Assembly: GCA_902167325.1 (NCBI GenBank)
Contig: LR632930.1
Span: 5,022,001-5,086,000 of the forward strand
Direction: 5' to 3'
Length of the DNA: 64,000 bases
Origin: Chitinophaga pinensis
GTDB lineage: Bacteria; Bacteroidota; Bacteroidia; Chitinophagales; Chitinophagaceae
Below the pieces are notes generated by a model that worked only from the letters and a program-made list of their open reading frames with translations, did no database searches and had not been told where the DNA came from. How positions within the stretch are numbered: position 1 is the stretch's first letter; each line of letters opens with the position of its first letter. Positions 1-8,357 of this stretch are shown here, piece by piece. A program made the position numbers and the translations under genes.

Positions 1-157
1 ATCTTGCTGTCATAACGTTTGCTTCAAAAACGGGCGGTAACGGAGACGTGTAAACCGGCAATAAATAAAAGCTACCTGCATTAAATTGGCAAGCGTTCAG
101 CAAAAAACAACAAGCAATAATCAAAATACCATCATGGCATGGGGAGCAATATGTATG

Positions 158-1018
158 TTATGTTTGTGACAGGAGGACGATGCCGGCCAGGATGACTACG
201 GCGGCCAGGAGTCTTTTCCGGCTGTCTTTCTCCTTCAATACATTAATCCCGAAGAAAACGCCGAAAACGATGCTCACTTCCCTAACCGGGGCCACGTAAT
301 GGACAGGGGTTGTTTTCATGGCGATGAGCACCAACAGGTACGACAGTGGCTGGAGTACCGCCACGCCCAGTATCTGCTTCCAGTGGAGTTTTATTTCAAC
401 ACCGATTTCGTGCCGCCTGCCCCAGGTAACGGGCAGCAGCAATACCAGCGGAAGAATCATGGATGCAAATGCGATCACGATGGCCGACACACCATAGTCT
501 GCCACGGCGGCTTTATCCCACAGGGTATACCCGGCAATAAAGAACCCCGTCAGCAACCCGAAATACACGCCATGCCGTACAGATTTCCCTTCATTGCCAC
601 TACTGAGCCACGCCAGTACACATACCCCGGCAATGATGAGGAGGAAACCGCAAACAGCCCAGATGCCCATCCGCTCCCCAAAAATCAGTACCGCCCCCAA
701 TACGGAAAACAAGGGTCCGGCCCCTCTGGCTACGGGGTATACTACCGAGAGGTCGCCCTTCCGGTACCCGGCCTGCAGGGCCACGAAGTAGAAGATATGC
801 AGCAATCCGCTGCCCAATGCCAGCGTAAGGGCTGCCTGGTTCAGCTGCAACGGGGCATGCAGCAGCTCACGGAGCAGGAAAGGCAGGAATAAGACCGCGG
901 AAAAAAGAGAAACCAGCCAGAAGAACAGCAATCCGCCTTTTACCTGTTTCGTAAGCAGGTTCCACAGCGCATGAAGCACCGCGGCGGCGAGAACAAGGAG
1001 CAGGGATGTGGGGCTCAT
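158..1018 (-). CDS. EamA/DMT-superfamily transporter
   Basis: Inner-membrane protein of 286 residues made almost entirely of about ten hydrophobic segments, as in drug/metabolite transporters with two EamA repeats. The first half (roughly residues 1-137) ends in a typical EamA helix (FLLIIAGVCVLAWL) and the second half repeats the pattern to a final helix (VVILAGIVLLSQT). A short charged stretch with GNEGKSVRHG (about 141-150) joins the halves. Members export amino acids, metabolites or drugs; the substrate cannot be told from sequence. It is transcribed away from the cytochrome operon. Annotation to family level is firm, function is not. Confidence 0.88.
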   Translation of the reverse strand: MSPTSLLLVLAAAVLHALWNLLTKQVKGGLLFFWLVSLFSAVLFLPFLLRELLHAPLQLNQAALTLALGSGLLHIFYFVALQAGYRKGDLSVVYPVARGAGPLFSVLGAVLIFGERMGIWAVCGFLLIIAGVCVLAWLSSGNEGKSVRHGVYFGLLTGFFIAGYTLWDKAAVADYGVSAIVIAFASMILPLVLLLPVTWGRRHEIGVEIKLHWKQILGVAVLQPLSYLLVLIAMKTTPVHYVAPVREVSIVFGVFFGINVLKEKDSRKRLLAAVVILAGIVLLSQT

Positions 1019-1258
1019 ATATTGAAGATAAGGAAAATGCCACTGATCAAGTTTTCCGGGAAATATGGCTAATATATAGTATATTACCTATACAGATCAA
1101 TCAAAATAAGGGCAGCAGGCAAAAAACCATGCAAAAATACGCCCAGTTTATATCAATATAATGTTTGTGATACAAAGACCAATAGCGTATTTTGTGTGTA
1201 CATATACACTTATGTGATTGATTCCTTTTTGTGAACACTGAAATTGTCTACAGCACCT
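1019..1258. other. Divergent intergenic region, EamA gene / cytochrome operon
   Basis: A 240-bp AT-rich gap between two divergent genes, so it must carry both promoters. I find no exact TAnnTTTG box; near matches (for example around 1192-1199) are one base short. No repeat or hairpin stands out. Confidence 0.4.
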
Positions 1259-3574
1259 ATGTTCCATCGTTATGCAATATTCACTATCGGTATCCTGACG
1301 GTATTTACCGCCTGCAACAACAATATGCAGGATCGCACAGCAGAAGTGATGCCCGATTCCGTGGATTACAATTTTCATATTCGGCCCATCCTGTCAGACA
1401 GGTGTTTTGCCTGCCATGGCCCGGATGCCAATAAACGGGAGGCCGGCCTGCGGCTGGATATTGCGGACAGCGCCTACAAAGCGTTGCAGGAAACGCCCGG
1501 CCTGCACGCACTGGTACCCGGCAACCCTATGGCTTCTGCCGTGTTCCAGCGTATTACTACGGAAGACAGCACCCAGCGCATGCCCCCGATAACGTCTAAC
1601 ATGACGCTCTCCGGGTTCGAGATCAAACTGATAGAAAAATGGATTAAACAGGGCGCGAAATACAAGCCCCACTGGGCCTTCGTTCCCCCCACCTCCCCTG
1701 CGCTCCCCGAAGTGGACGATGAAGACTGGGTACGCAACGATATCGACCGGTTTACGCTTTCCCACATGGAGCAGAAAGGGCTTAGTCCTAACCCTGCTGC
1801 CGATCCGGAACGCCTGTTAAAACGCCTCTCCCTCGATGTTACCGGCCTGCCGCCTACCATAGACCGTATGGACCGCTTCGCCAAAGACACGAGCGCGAAA
1901 GCATATGAGAAGATGGTGGATGAGCTGCTGGCCGACAGTGCCTATGGCGAAAAAATGGCCATTCACTGGATGGATGTGGCCCGCTATGCAGACTCCCACG
2001 GTTATCAGGACGATAACTACCGCAGCATGTGGCCCTGGCGCGACTGGGTGATCCACGCCTTTAATAAGAACCTTTCTTACAAAGACTTCGTATCCTGGCA
2101 GATTGCCGGTGATATGATCCCCGATGCCACGCGCGAGCAACTGCTGGCCACGGGCTTTAACCGCAACCATAAGATCACGGAAGAGGGCGGTGTGATCGAT
2201 GAGGAATACCGCGTTTCGTATGTGATAGACCGTGCCAATACCTTCAGCAAAAGCCTGATCGGTATTACCATGGAGTGCGCCCAGTGTCACGACCATAAAT
2301 ACGACCCTTTCTCCCAGAAAGAATACTTTGAGCTGTATGCCTTCTTTAATAATGTAAAGGAAGTAGGGCTGGAATCTGTAGTGGGTGGTCCTGAAACATA
2401 TGCCAAGAAGCCCTATATGGAGATCACGAAAGATGATATGGCCGGGGCGCTGCGTTTCATCAACCGGCAGGACAGCAACCGCCTCATCGTGTCCGTAATG
2501 GGTGAAGATACCAGCAGGCGCAAATCATTTGTACTGGGCCGTGGCAGTTACGATAACCCTACGCTTGAAGTGCAGCCGGGCACACCCCTGTCTGTACTCC
2601 CCTTTAATAAATCGGTGTACCCGGCTAACCGGCTCGGACTGGCCGGCTGGCTGTTCGATGAAAAGAATCCCCTCACCGCCAGGGTTTTCGTGAACCAGCT
2701 GTGGCAACAGGTGTTCGGCACCGGTATCGTCAAAAGCACGGGCGACTTTGGTATGCAGGGCGAGCTGCCCAGCAATCCGCAGCTGCTCGACTGGCTGGCG
2801 GTGGACTTTATGCAGCATGGATGGGATGTCAAACGCACGATGAAGATGATGCTGATGTCGGCCACCTACCGGCAGTCTGCCCAGATTCCCAAAAACAAAC
2901 TGCAGGCCGACCCTGATAACAAATACCTCTCCCGCGCACCCCGCTTCCGCCTCCCTGCGGAAATGGTCCGTGATGTAGTACTGGCCTCCAGCGGTCTGCT
3001 CGTGCCTACCATTGGCGGACCCAGTGTGAAGCCATACCAGCCCCCCGGGCTTTGGGAAATGGCCACTTCCGGAAGGGGATCGCTGGCCACTTACAAGCAG
3101 GACCATGGTACCAGTCTTTACCGCCGCGGATTGTACACTTTCATTAAAAGAACGGTGCCGCCACCGTCTATGATGATCTTCGACGCCAGCAACCGCGACC
3201 AGTGTGAAGTGAAACGTTCCTCTACCAATACGCCCCTTCAGGCACTCATCATGCTGAACGACCCCACGGTGCTGGAAGCATCACGGGTACTGGCAGCGAA
3301 GCTCCTGCAGCAGGGTACCGATGCGGACCGCAACATCCGTCAGGCTTTCCGCCTCATCGTTTGCCGCACACCACAGGCGAAGGAAGTGAGCCTGCTTGCA
3401 GAATACTTCAGCCAGCAGCAGGCATATTATAAAAAGGAACCCGGCCAGGCCATCAAACTGCTGAGCCACGGAGAATATCCGCAGGCCGATGTGGCAGACA
3501 AGGCATCCCTTGCTGCCATGATGCAGGTCATTACCACGATCTACAACCTGGAAGAAACATTATCCAAAACCTGA
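1259..3574 (+). CDS. PSCyt1/DUF1549/DUF1553 domain lipoprotein with cytochrome c motifs
   Basis: Exported protein of about 771 residues. I start it at the ATG at 1259, which gives a lipoprotein signal with Cys19 (VFTAC) directly after the hydrophobic core; a TTG 15 bases upstream would spoil this. Domains in order: PSCyt1-type cytochrome region with the heme motif CFACH at about 49-53, DUF1549 (about 145-355) carrying a second CxxCH (CAQCH, about 340-344), then DUF1553 (about 445-710). These domains are abundant in Planctomycetes and also occur in Bacteroidota; they are predicted redox proteins with no firmly assigned substrate. It is the first gene of a four-gene operon, 29 bp before the DUF1501 gene. 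Family assignment is secure; function is unknown. Confidence 0.9.
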   Translation: MFHRYAIFTIGILTVFTACNNNMQDRTAEVMPDSVDYNFHIRPILSDRCFACHGPDANKREAGLRLDIADSAYKALQETPGLHALVPGNPMASAVFQRITTEDSTQRMPPITSNMTLSGFEIKLIEKWIKQGAKYKPHWAFVPPTSPALPEVDDEDWVRNDIDRFTLSHMEQKGLSPNPAADPERLLKRLSLDVTGLPPTIDRMDRFAKDTSAKAYEKMVDELLADSAYGEKMAIHWMDVARYADSHGYQDDNYRSMWPWRDWVIHAFNKNLSYKDFVSWQIAGDMIPDATREQLLATGFNRNHKITEEGGVIDEEYRVSYVIDRANTFSKSLIGITMECAQCHDHKYDPFSQKEYFELYAFFNNVKEVGLESVVGGPETYAKKPYMEITKDDMAGALRFINRQDSNRLIVSVMGEDTSRRKSFVLGRGSYDNPTLEVQPGTPLSVLPFNKSVYPANRLGLAGWLFDEKNPLTARVFVNQLWQQVFGTGIVKSTGDFGMQGELPSNPQLLDWLAVDFMQHGWDVKRTMKMMLMSATYRQSAQIPKNKLQADPDNKYLSRAPRFRLPAEMVRDVVLASSGLLVPTIGGPSVKPYQPPGLWEMATSGRGSLATYKQDHGTSLYRRGLYTFIKRTVPPPSMMIFDASNRDQCEVKRSSTNTPLQALIMLNDPTVLEASRVLAAKLLQQGTDADRNIRQAFRLIVCRTPQAKEVSLLAEYFSQQQAYYKKEPGQAIKLLSHGEYPQADVADKASLAAMMQVITTIYNLEETLSKT

Positions 3575-3603
3575 GCCTCCCGTTCAGCCAAATACTGCGC
3601 ATC

Positions 3604-5058
3604 ATGAAAAACGAATTTATAGAGCGTCATCTCAACATGAACCGCCGAAAGTTCCTCTCGAACCTGAGCTTAGGCGTGGGGAGCGTTGCGCTCGGCTCCC
3701 TGCTCATCCCCGACCTTTTCGGCAGCAAAAGCGAAAGCGAAGCCGCCTTTATGCCGGGTGTTCCGCACTTCGCCCCCAAAGCGAAACGCGTTATCTACCT
3801 CTTCCAGAACGGCGCCCCCTCCCAGCTGGAAAGCTTCGATTACAAACCGAAGCTCCGGGAAATGATGGGACAGGAACTGCCTGCTTCTATCCGCATGGGG
3901 CAAAGGCTGACGGGTATGACGGCCGGACAGTCGTCGTTCCCCCTCGTAGGCTCGCACTTCAACTTCCAGCAATACGGACAGGCCCGCGCATGGATCAGCG
4001 ACCTGTTTCCGCATACTGCCGGTGTGGTGGATGATATCTGCATCGTGCGGTCCATGTTCACCGAAGCCATCAACCACGATCCCGCGCTTACCTTCTTCCA
4101 GACGGGTGCCCAGCAGGGCAACCGCGCCAGCTTCGGCTCCTGGATGAGCTATGGGCTCGGCAGCGAGAACAAGAACCTCCCCGCCTTCTGCGTGCTGCTC
4201 TCCCGCGGTAAAGGGAACGGACAGGGCGTGTATTCCAAACTATGGTCTAACGGTTTCCTCGACAGTATACACCAGGGTGTGCAGTTCAGCAGCGGCGATA
4301 ATCCCGTGCTGTACCTCAACAACCCCGAAGGCATCGATTCCACCAACCGCAGGCAGATGCTGGATCAGCTGGCGGCACTGAACGATCAGTCGTACAAAGA
4401 ATTCGGTGACCCCGAGATCAGTACCAAGATCCAGCAATATGAAATGGCCTACCGCATGCAAACCGCGGTTCCTGAACTAACCGACCTTTCTAAAGAACCC
4501 GATGATATCCTGAAGCTCTACGGTCCTGAATGCCTTGTGCCGGGTACGTTTGCAGCTAACTGTCTCCTCGCGCGCAAGCTTTCTGAAAACGGCGTGCGCT
4601 TCATTCAGCTGTATCACCAGGGCTGGGACCAGCACGGTAACCTGCCCAATGAAATGGCCGGACAGGCGAAGGATGTAGACCGTGCCTCTGCAGCGCTCAT
4701 CACTGATCTGAAACAACGTGGCCTCCTCGATGAAACACTCGTGATCTGGGGCGGGGAATTTGGCAGAACCAATTACTGTCAGGGTAAAATGACGGCAGAT
4801 AACTACGGGCGCGATCACCACCCCCGCTGCTTCTCCATCTGGATGGCAGGCGGCGGCGTGAAGCCCGGTATCGTATACGGAGAAACTGATGAGTTCGGAT
4901 ATAACATCGTAAAAGATCCCGTGCATGTGCACGACTTCCACGCTACCGTGATGCACCTGCTGGGGCTCGATCACGAAAAACTCATCTTTAAACACCAGGG
5001 CCGCCGCTACCGGCTTACAGACGTAGCAGGACAAGTTATTCCCGGCTTAATGGCCTAA
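3604..5058 (+). CDS. DUF1501 family protein, Tat-exported
   Basis: 484 residues. A twin-arginine signal (NRRKFLSNLSLGVGSVALG, about residues 13-31) follows an 11-residue leader. DUF1501 belongs to the alkaline phosphatase/sulfatase-like fold group. The family blocks are visible: YLFQNGAPSQLESFDYKP near 61-78, YHQGWDQHGN near 337, GGEFGRT near 384, and the GRDHHP to HDFHATVMHLLGLDH segment near 400-460, which is rich in possible metal-binding His and Asp. DUF1501 and DUF1553 genes are regularly neighbours, which suggests joint work in the periplasm. The actual reaction is not known. The ATG at 3637 is an alternative start that keeps the Tat motif. Confidence 0.9.
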   Translation: MKNEFIERHLNMNRRKFLSNLSLGVGSVALGSLLIPDLFGSKSESEAAFMPGVPHFAPKAKRVIYLFQNGAPSQLESFDYKPKLREMMGQELPASIRMGQRLTGMTAGQSSFPLVGSHFNFQQYGQARAWISDLFPHTAGVVDDICIVRSMFTEAINHDPALTFFQTGAQQGNRASFGSWMSYGLGSENKNLPAFCVLLSRGKGNGQGVYSKLWSNGFLDSIHQGVQFSSGDNPVLYLNNPEGIDSTNRRQMLDQLAALNDQSYKEFGDPEISTKIQQYEMAYRMQTAVPELTDLSKEPDDILKLYGPECLVPGTFAANCLLARKLSENGVRFIQLYHQGWDQHGNLPNEMAGQAKDVDRASAALITDLKQRGLLDETLVIWGGEFGRTNYCQGKMTADNYGRDHHPRCFSIWMAGGGVKPGIVYGETDEFGYNIVKDPVHVHDFHATVMHLLGLDHEKLIFKHQGRRYRLTDVAGQVIPGLMA

Positions 5059-5068
5059 AAAAAGCAAT

Positions 5069-6094
5069 ATGGAAAGAAGAACATTTCTCCGGTCGTCCGC
5101 CTTGGCCGCCGCATCGTTTTACATTACGAAAGACCTTTTCGCCCGGCCTAAAGGCCCTGTGTATGGCCATCAAAATATGCGCTACACGCTCGATACCAAA
5201 TGGAGCATGGCAGACAGCAGCCGTTTTCCGGTAAAAGACTGCCACGAAATGGTGCAGGATAAAAAAGGCCGCATCATCCTCCTTACCAACGAAACGAAGA
5301 ACAACGTACTCATCTATAACAAATCAGGTAAACTGCTGAGCAGCTGGGGTACTACCTTCCCCGGCGCGCACGGGCTTACGCTGGCGGAAGAGAACGGGGA
5401 AGAGTTCCTGCTCATCACCGATACGGATAAACACCAGGTGTATAAAACCACCATGGATGGAAAGATCCTGCTCACCATAGATGCACCCCTCGAAAGCGGG
5501 AAGTATAAGAAGAAGGAAGAATTCGTGCCCACGGAAACCACCGTTACCGACAACGGCGATATCTACATCGCGGATGGTTACGGTGCACAATACATCTCAC
5601 GCTTCGACCGGAACGGCAAGCTGCTGGGCATCTTCGGCGGCCGCGGCGAAGGCACGCAGTTCCTCGATAACGCACATGGCATAACGGTAGACCGCCGCAA
5701 AGGCACACCTACCCTGCTGGTGACCGACAGAACACGTAACTGCTTCAAGCGTTACAGCATGAGCGGTGAGCTGCAGGAAGTGATAGAACTACCCGGCGCC
5801 TGCGTATGCCGGCCGGTGATCAAAAAAGATAACCTGTATGCCGCGGTACTGCGTGCGCCGGACATGAACGTGGAAGGCAGCGGCTTTGTGACCATCCTCG
5901 ATAAAAACAATAAAGTAGTATCCAACATAGGGGGAACTGAACCGAAGTATGTAGACGGAAAGTTGCAGCGCATGCAACAGGCGGAAAAGATTTTCGTGCA
6001 TCCGCATGACGTGTGTGTGGACAATGACGAGAATGTATACGTAGCGCAATGGGCATCCGGTAAAGTATATCCCTATAAACTCAGAAGAGTCTAA
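5069..6094 (+). CDS. NHL-repeat (six-bladed beta-propeller) protein, Tat-exported
   Basis: 341 residues. It opens with a Tat-like signal (MERRTFLRSSALAAASF) and continues with NHL-type blades: repeated G-x-LL-x-x-W/F-G turns such as SGKLLSSWGTTFPGAHGL (about 91-108) and NGKLLGIFGGRGEGTQF (about 183-199), and the DNENVYVAQWASGKVYPY end blade. Such propellers serve as binding scaffolds or, in some families, as lyases or hydrolases. It lies 10 bp after the DUF1501 gene, and its stop codon shares one base with the start of the next gene, so all three are co-translated. It probably forms part of a periplasmic complex with the neighbouring cytochrome-domain proteins, which is an inference. Confidence 0.86.
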   Translation: MERRTFLRSSALAAASFYITKDLFARPKGPVYGHQNMRYTLDTKWSMADSSRFPVKDCHEMVQDKKGRIILLTNETKNNVLIYNKSGKLLSSWGTTFPGAHGLTLAEENGEEFLLITDTDKHQVYKTTMDGKILLTIDAPLESGKYKKKEEFVPTETTVTDNGDIYIADGYGAQYISRFDRNGKLLGIFGGRGEGTQFLDNAHGITVDRRKGTPTLLVTDRTRNCFKRYSMSGELQEVIELPGACVCRPVIKKDNLYAAVLRAPDMNVEGSGFVTILDKNNKVVSNIGGTEPKYVDGKLQRMQQAEKIFVHPHDVCVDNDENVYVAQWASGKVYPYKLRRV

Positions 6095-8256
6095 TGAACT
6101 GGAAAAAAATAAAGTGGCAGGAAGCAGGCGGCAGCGTGCTGTTTGCCTGCAATCTGTTTGTACTCGTACTCCTGCTGGCAGGCAACCGGGTAGCGGTACC
6201 TTCCTGGCTGCAGGTAATGGGGCGCATGCACCCGCTGGTGCTGCACTTCCCTATTGTGCTGCTGATGATCGGTGCCGGGCTCCTCTTCATACGCCTGCGT
6301 GAACCGGAAGCCGCCCACTGGAAAAAGCAATTTACGGCGGCCCTCTTACTGGCCGGGGCACTTACCACCGGTATGGCCGTTATCATGGGCCTGCTGCTCT
6401 CCAGGGAAGAAGGCTATACGGCCGACGGTGCGCTGTTCCTGCATAAATGGGGCGGAGCACTGCTGTTATGGGTTGCCTCCGCCTGTTACTGGTTGCGGAA
6501 TGCCGCGCGCCAGTGGTATGCGAAAACCAGTGGTCTTACCGCTGTGGCCCTCATCATTTTCACAGGCCATTACGGTGCCGCCATTACGCACGGGGAGAAC
6601 TTTGTACTGGCACCCGTAACACCTGAAAAGAAGGCCGTACCGGTGCAACTGGAACAGGCGCTGGTGTATGAACACCTAGTAAAGCCCATCCTGCAGGAAA
6701 AATGCATGAGCTGCCACAACCCTGCAAAAGCAAAAGGGAACCTTTCCCTTGAAGATACCACGCATTTGCTGGCCGGTGGTAAAACAGGCAAGCTCTTCAT
6801 CCCCGGCGATCCTGCAGCCAGCCTGCTTATGCTGCGGCTGCACCTGCCCGAAGAGGATAAGAAACACATGCCGCCATCCAACAAACCACAGCTGACGGAA
6901 GATGAGGTAGCCCTGCTGCATCACTGGATCAAAGCAGGGGGAGATTTCTCTACCATGGTAACCGCCCTGCCTCCGCAGGATACGTTGCGCCTGCTGGCCT
7001 CCGCCCGCCTGCAGCCTTCCGGAAGTAATGACCTGCCGGCCCTCCCGGCGGCTGATGAAAAGCTCGTGGCAAAACTCAACAACAACTACCGTGTGCTGTA
7101 TCCCGTGGCACTCCATGCCGCGCCGCTGATCGCCAACTGGTATAACAAGGATCAGTTCAGCATCGCATCCGTAAAAGAGCTGCTGCCCGTGAAAGGCCAG
7201 CTCATTGAAATGCACCTGCAGAAGATGCCGGTTACCGATGCGGACCTTGCCATGCTGGCGGAGTTTAAAGAATTGCGCGTACTCAACCTCAGCTTTACGA
7301 AGGTTACCGGTAAAACACTCGCCGAACTGGCCAAACTGCCCCAGCTGCAGAGCCTTTCCGTATCGGGTGCCCCTGTTACCCTCGCACAGCTGATGGCCCT
7401 GAAAAATGCGCCGAAGCTCCGGAAGCTATATATATGGAACACCGCCCTTACACAGGAAGAAATGGTGCAGGCAGAAAAAGCATTCCCGCTGGTGACCATC
7501 GTGAAAGGATTCGACAGCAACAGCGGCGAGCAATTGCAGCTGAACCAGCCCGTGCTGGTAAATACCGATGCCATTTTCCGGGAACAGATGCAACTGTTGC
7601 TGAAGCACCCCGTAAAAGGCGTGGAGATCAGGTATACGACAGACGGTACCGCACCCGACAGCACTTCTTCTCTCCTTTTCAAAGACAGTCTGCTGCTGGA
7701 TAAAACCACCACCATCCGCGCCATCGCCTGTAAAAAGGGATGGAACTCCAGTCCACAGGTGCAATATGTATTCAGCCAGTCGCGCTACTTGCCCGACAGT
7801 GTTAAGCTGGTGCAGCCACCCGATGGACAGTACGTGGGTGAAGGTGCTAAAACCCTCACGGATGCACGGAGGGGCACGGGTAATTACGGTGATGGCAAAT
7901 GGCTAGGCTATGCCAACAAGCCCCTCGAAGCTGAGGTCCGCTTTCCTAAAGCGGTATCCCTGCAGGAGGTAACCATCAGCGCTTACCGCAACATCGAAGC
8001 ATATATTTTCCCTCCGGAGAAGATCGAGATATGGGGAGGTGCCAACCCTCAGCAGCTGCGCCTGCTGAAAAAGATCGTTCCGCCACAAGGGCATAAGGGC
8101 GATTCTGTGATGCCTATCAATTACCTTCTCAACTTCCCGGCTACAGAGGTTACCTACCTCAAAGTAGTGCTGGCACCTGTTTCCAGACTGCCCCAGTGGC
8201 ACCAGGGTAAAGGTGGCCGGGGCTGGGTATTTGTGGATGAATTGATGTTCAACTAA
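6094..8256 (+). CDS. Membrane cytochrome c-like protein (DUF2231, CxxCH, LRR, CHB_HEX_C-type and discoidin-like regions)
   Basis: 720 residues, multidomain. Residues about 15-165 form four to five membrane helices like DUF2231, with His residues at helix ends (MHPLVLHFPI near 45, LHKWGG near 117, FTGHYGAAITHG near 157) that could bind heme b. A cytochrome c-type domain follows, with CMSCH at 204-208 and a typical MPPSNKPQLTEDE loop near 260. Leucine-rich repeats occupy roughly 365-470, a chitobiase C-terminal-like region (RYTTDGTAPDSTS) about 505-575, and a discoidin-like beta-domain about 580-720. The layout suggests a membrane anchor that takes electrons from the secreted partners and holds a ligand-binding tail outside. 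It is the last gene of the operon; a terminator follows at 8278. Confidence 0.86.
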   Translation: MNWKKIKWQEAGGSVLFACNLFVLVLLLAGNRVAVPSWLQVMGRMHPLVLHFPIVLLMIGAGLLFIRLREPEAAHWKKQFTAALLLAGALTTGMAVIMGLLLSREEGYTADGALFLHKWGGALLLWVASACYWLRNAARQWYAKTSGLTAVALIIFTGHYGAAITHGENFVLAPVTPEKKAVPVQLEQALVYEHLVKPILQEKCMSCHNPAKAKGNLSLEDTTHLLAGGKTGKLFIPGDPAASLLMLRLHLPEEDKKHMPPSNKPQLTEDEVALLHHWIKAGGDFSTMVTALPPQDTLRLLASARLQPSGSNDLPALPAADEKLVAKLNNNYRVLYPVALHAAPLIANWYNKDQFSIASVKELLPVKGQLIEMHLQKMPVTDADLAMLAEFKELRVLNLSFTKVTGKTLAELAKLPQLQSLSVSGAPVTLAQLMALKNAPKLRKLYIWNTALTQEEMVQAEKAFPLVTIVKGFDSNSGEQLQLNQPVLVNTDAIFREQMQLLLKHPVKGVEIRYTTDGTAPDSTSSLLFKDSLLLDKTTTIRAIACKKGWNSSPQVQYVFSQSRYLPDSVKLVQPPDGQYVGEGAKTLTDARRGTGNYGDGKWLGYANKPLEAEVRFPKAVSLQEVTISAYRNIEAYIFPPEKIEIWGGANPQQLRLLKKIVPPQGHKGDSVMPINYLLNFPATEVTYLKVVLAPVSRLPQWHQGKGGRGWVFVDELMFN

Positions 8257-8277
8257 GTATTCCAAAGCTTATAATGT

Positions 8278-8331
8278 CAAGTTTCAGGGGAAGCCGGCAA
8301 CCGGTTTTCTCCTGAAACTTGCTTACTTTTG
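8278..8331 (+). terminator. Terminator of the cytochrome operon
   Basis: An 11-bp outer stem (8278-8288 with 8311-8321, CAAGTTTCAGG) encloses a second 7-bp stem (8291-8297 with 8301-8307), followed by CTTACTTTTG. It lies 21 bases after the stop of the last operon gene. The T-rich tail overlaps the -7 box of the next gene. Confidence 0.75.
8324..8331 (+). promoter_or_regulatory. -7 promoter box of the UbiD-family gene
   Basis: TACTTTTG is an exact match to the Bacteroidota -7 consensus TAnnTTTG, 26 bases before the chosen ATG at 8358. The box supports starting that gene at 8358, not at the ATG at 8319, which lies inside the preceding terminator. Confidence 0.6.
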
Positions 8332-8357
8332 ACCGGTTTATCATTACCGGCATAGCA

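Noticed and set aside
299-892. 197-codon plus-strand frame opposite the EamA gene
   Set aside because: Polar, unstructured composition and antisense to a clear transporter.
1244-1258. TTG start five codons before the DUF1553 lipoprotein ATG
   Set aside because: The ATG at 1259 gives a proper lipoprotein signal.
8319-8357. Upstream start for the UbiD gene
   Set aside because: This start lies inside the preceding terminator and upstream of the TACTTTTG promoter box; the ATG at 8358 fits the family N-terminus.
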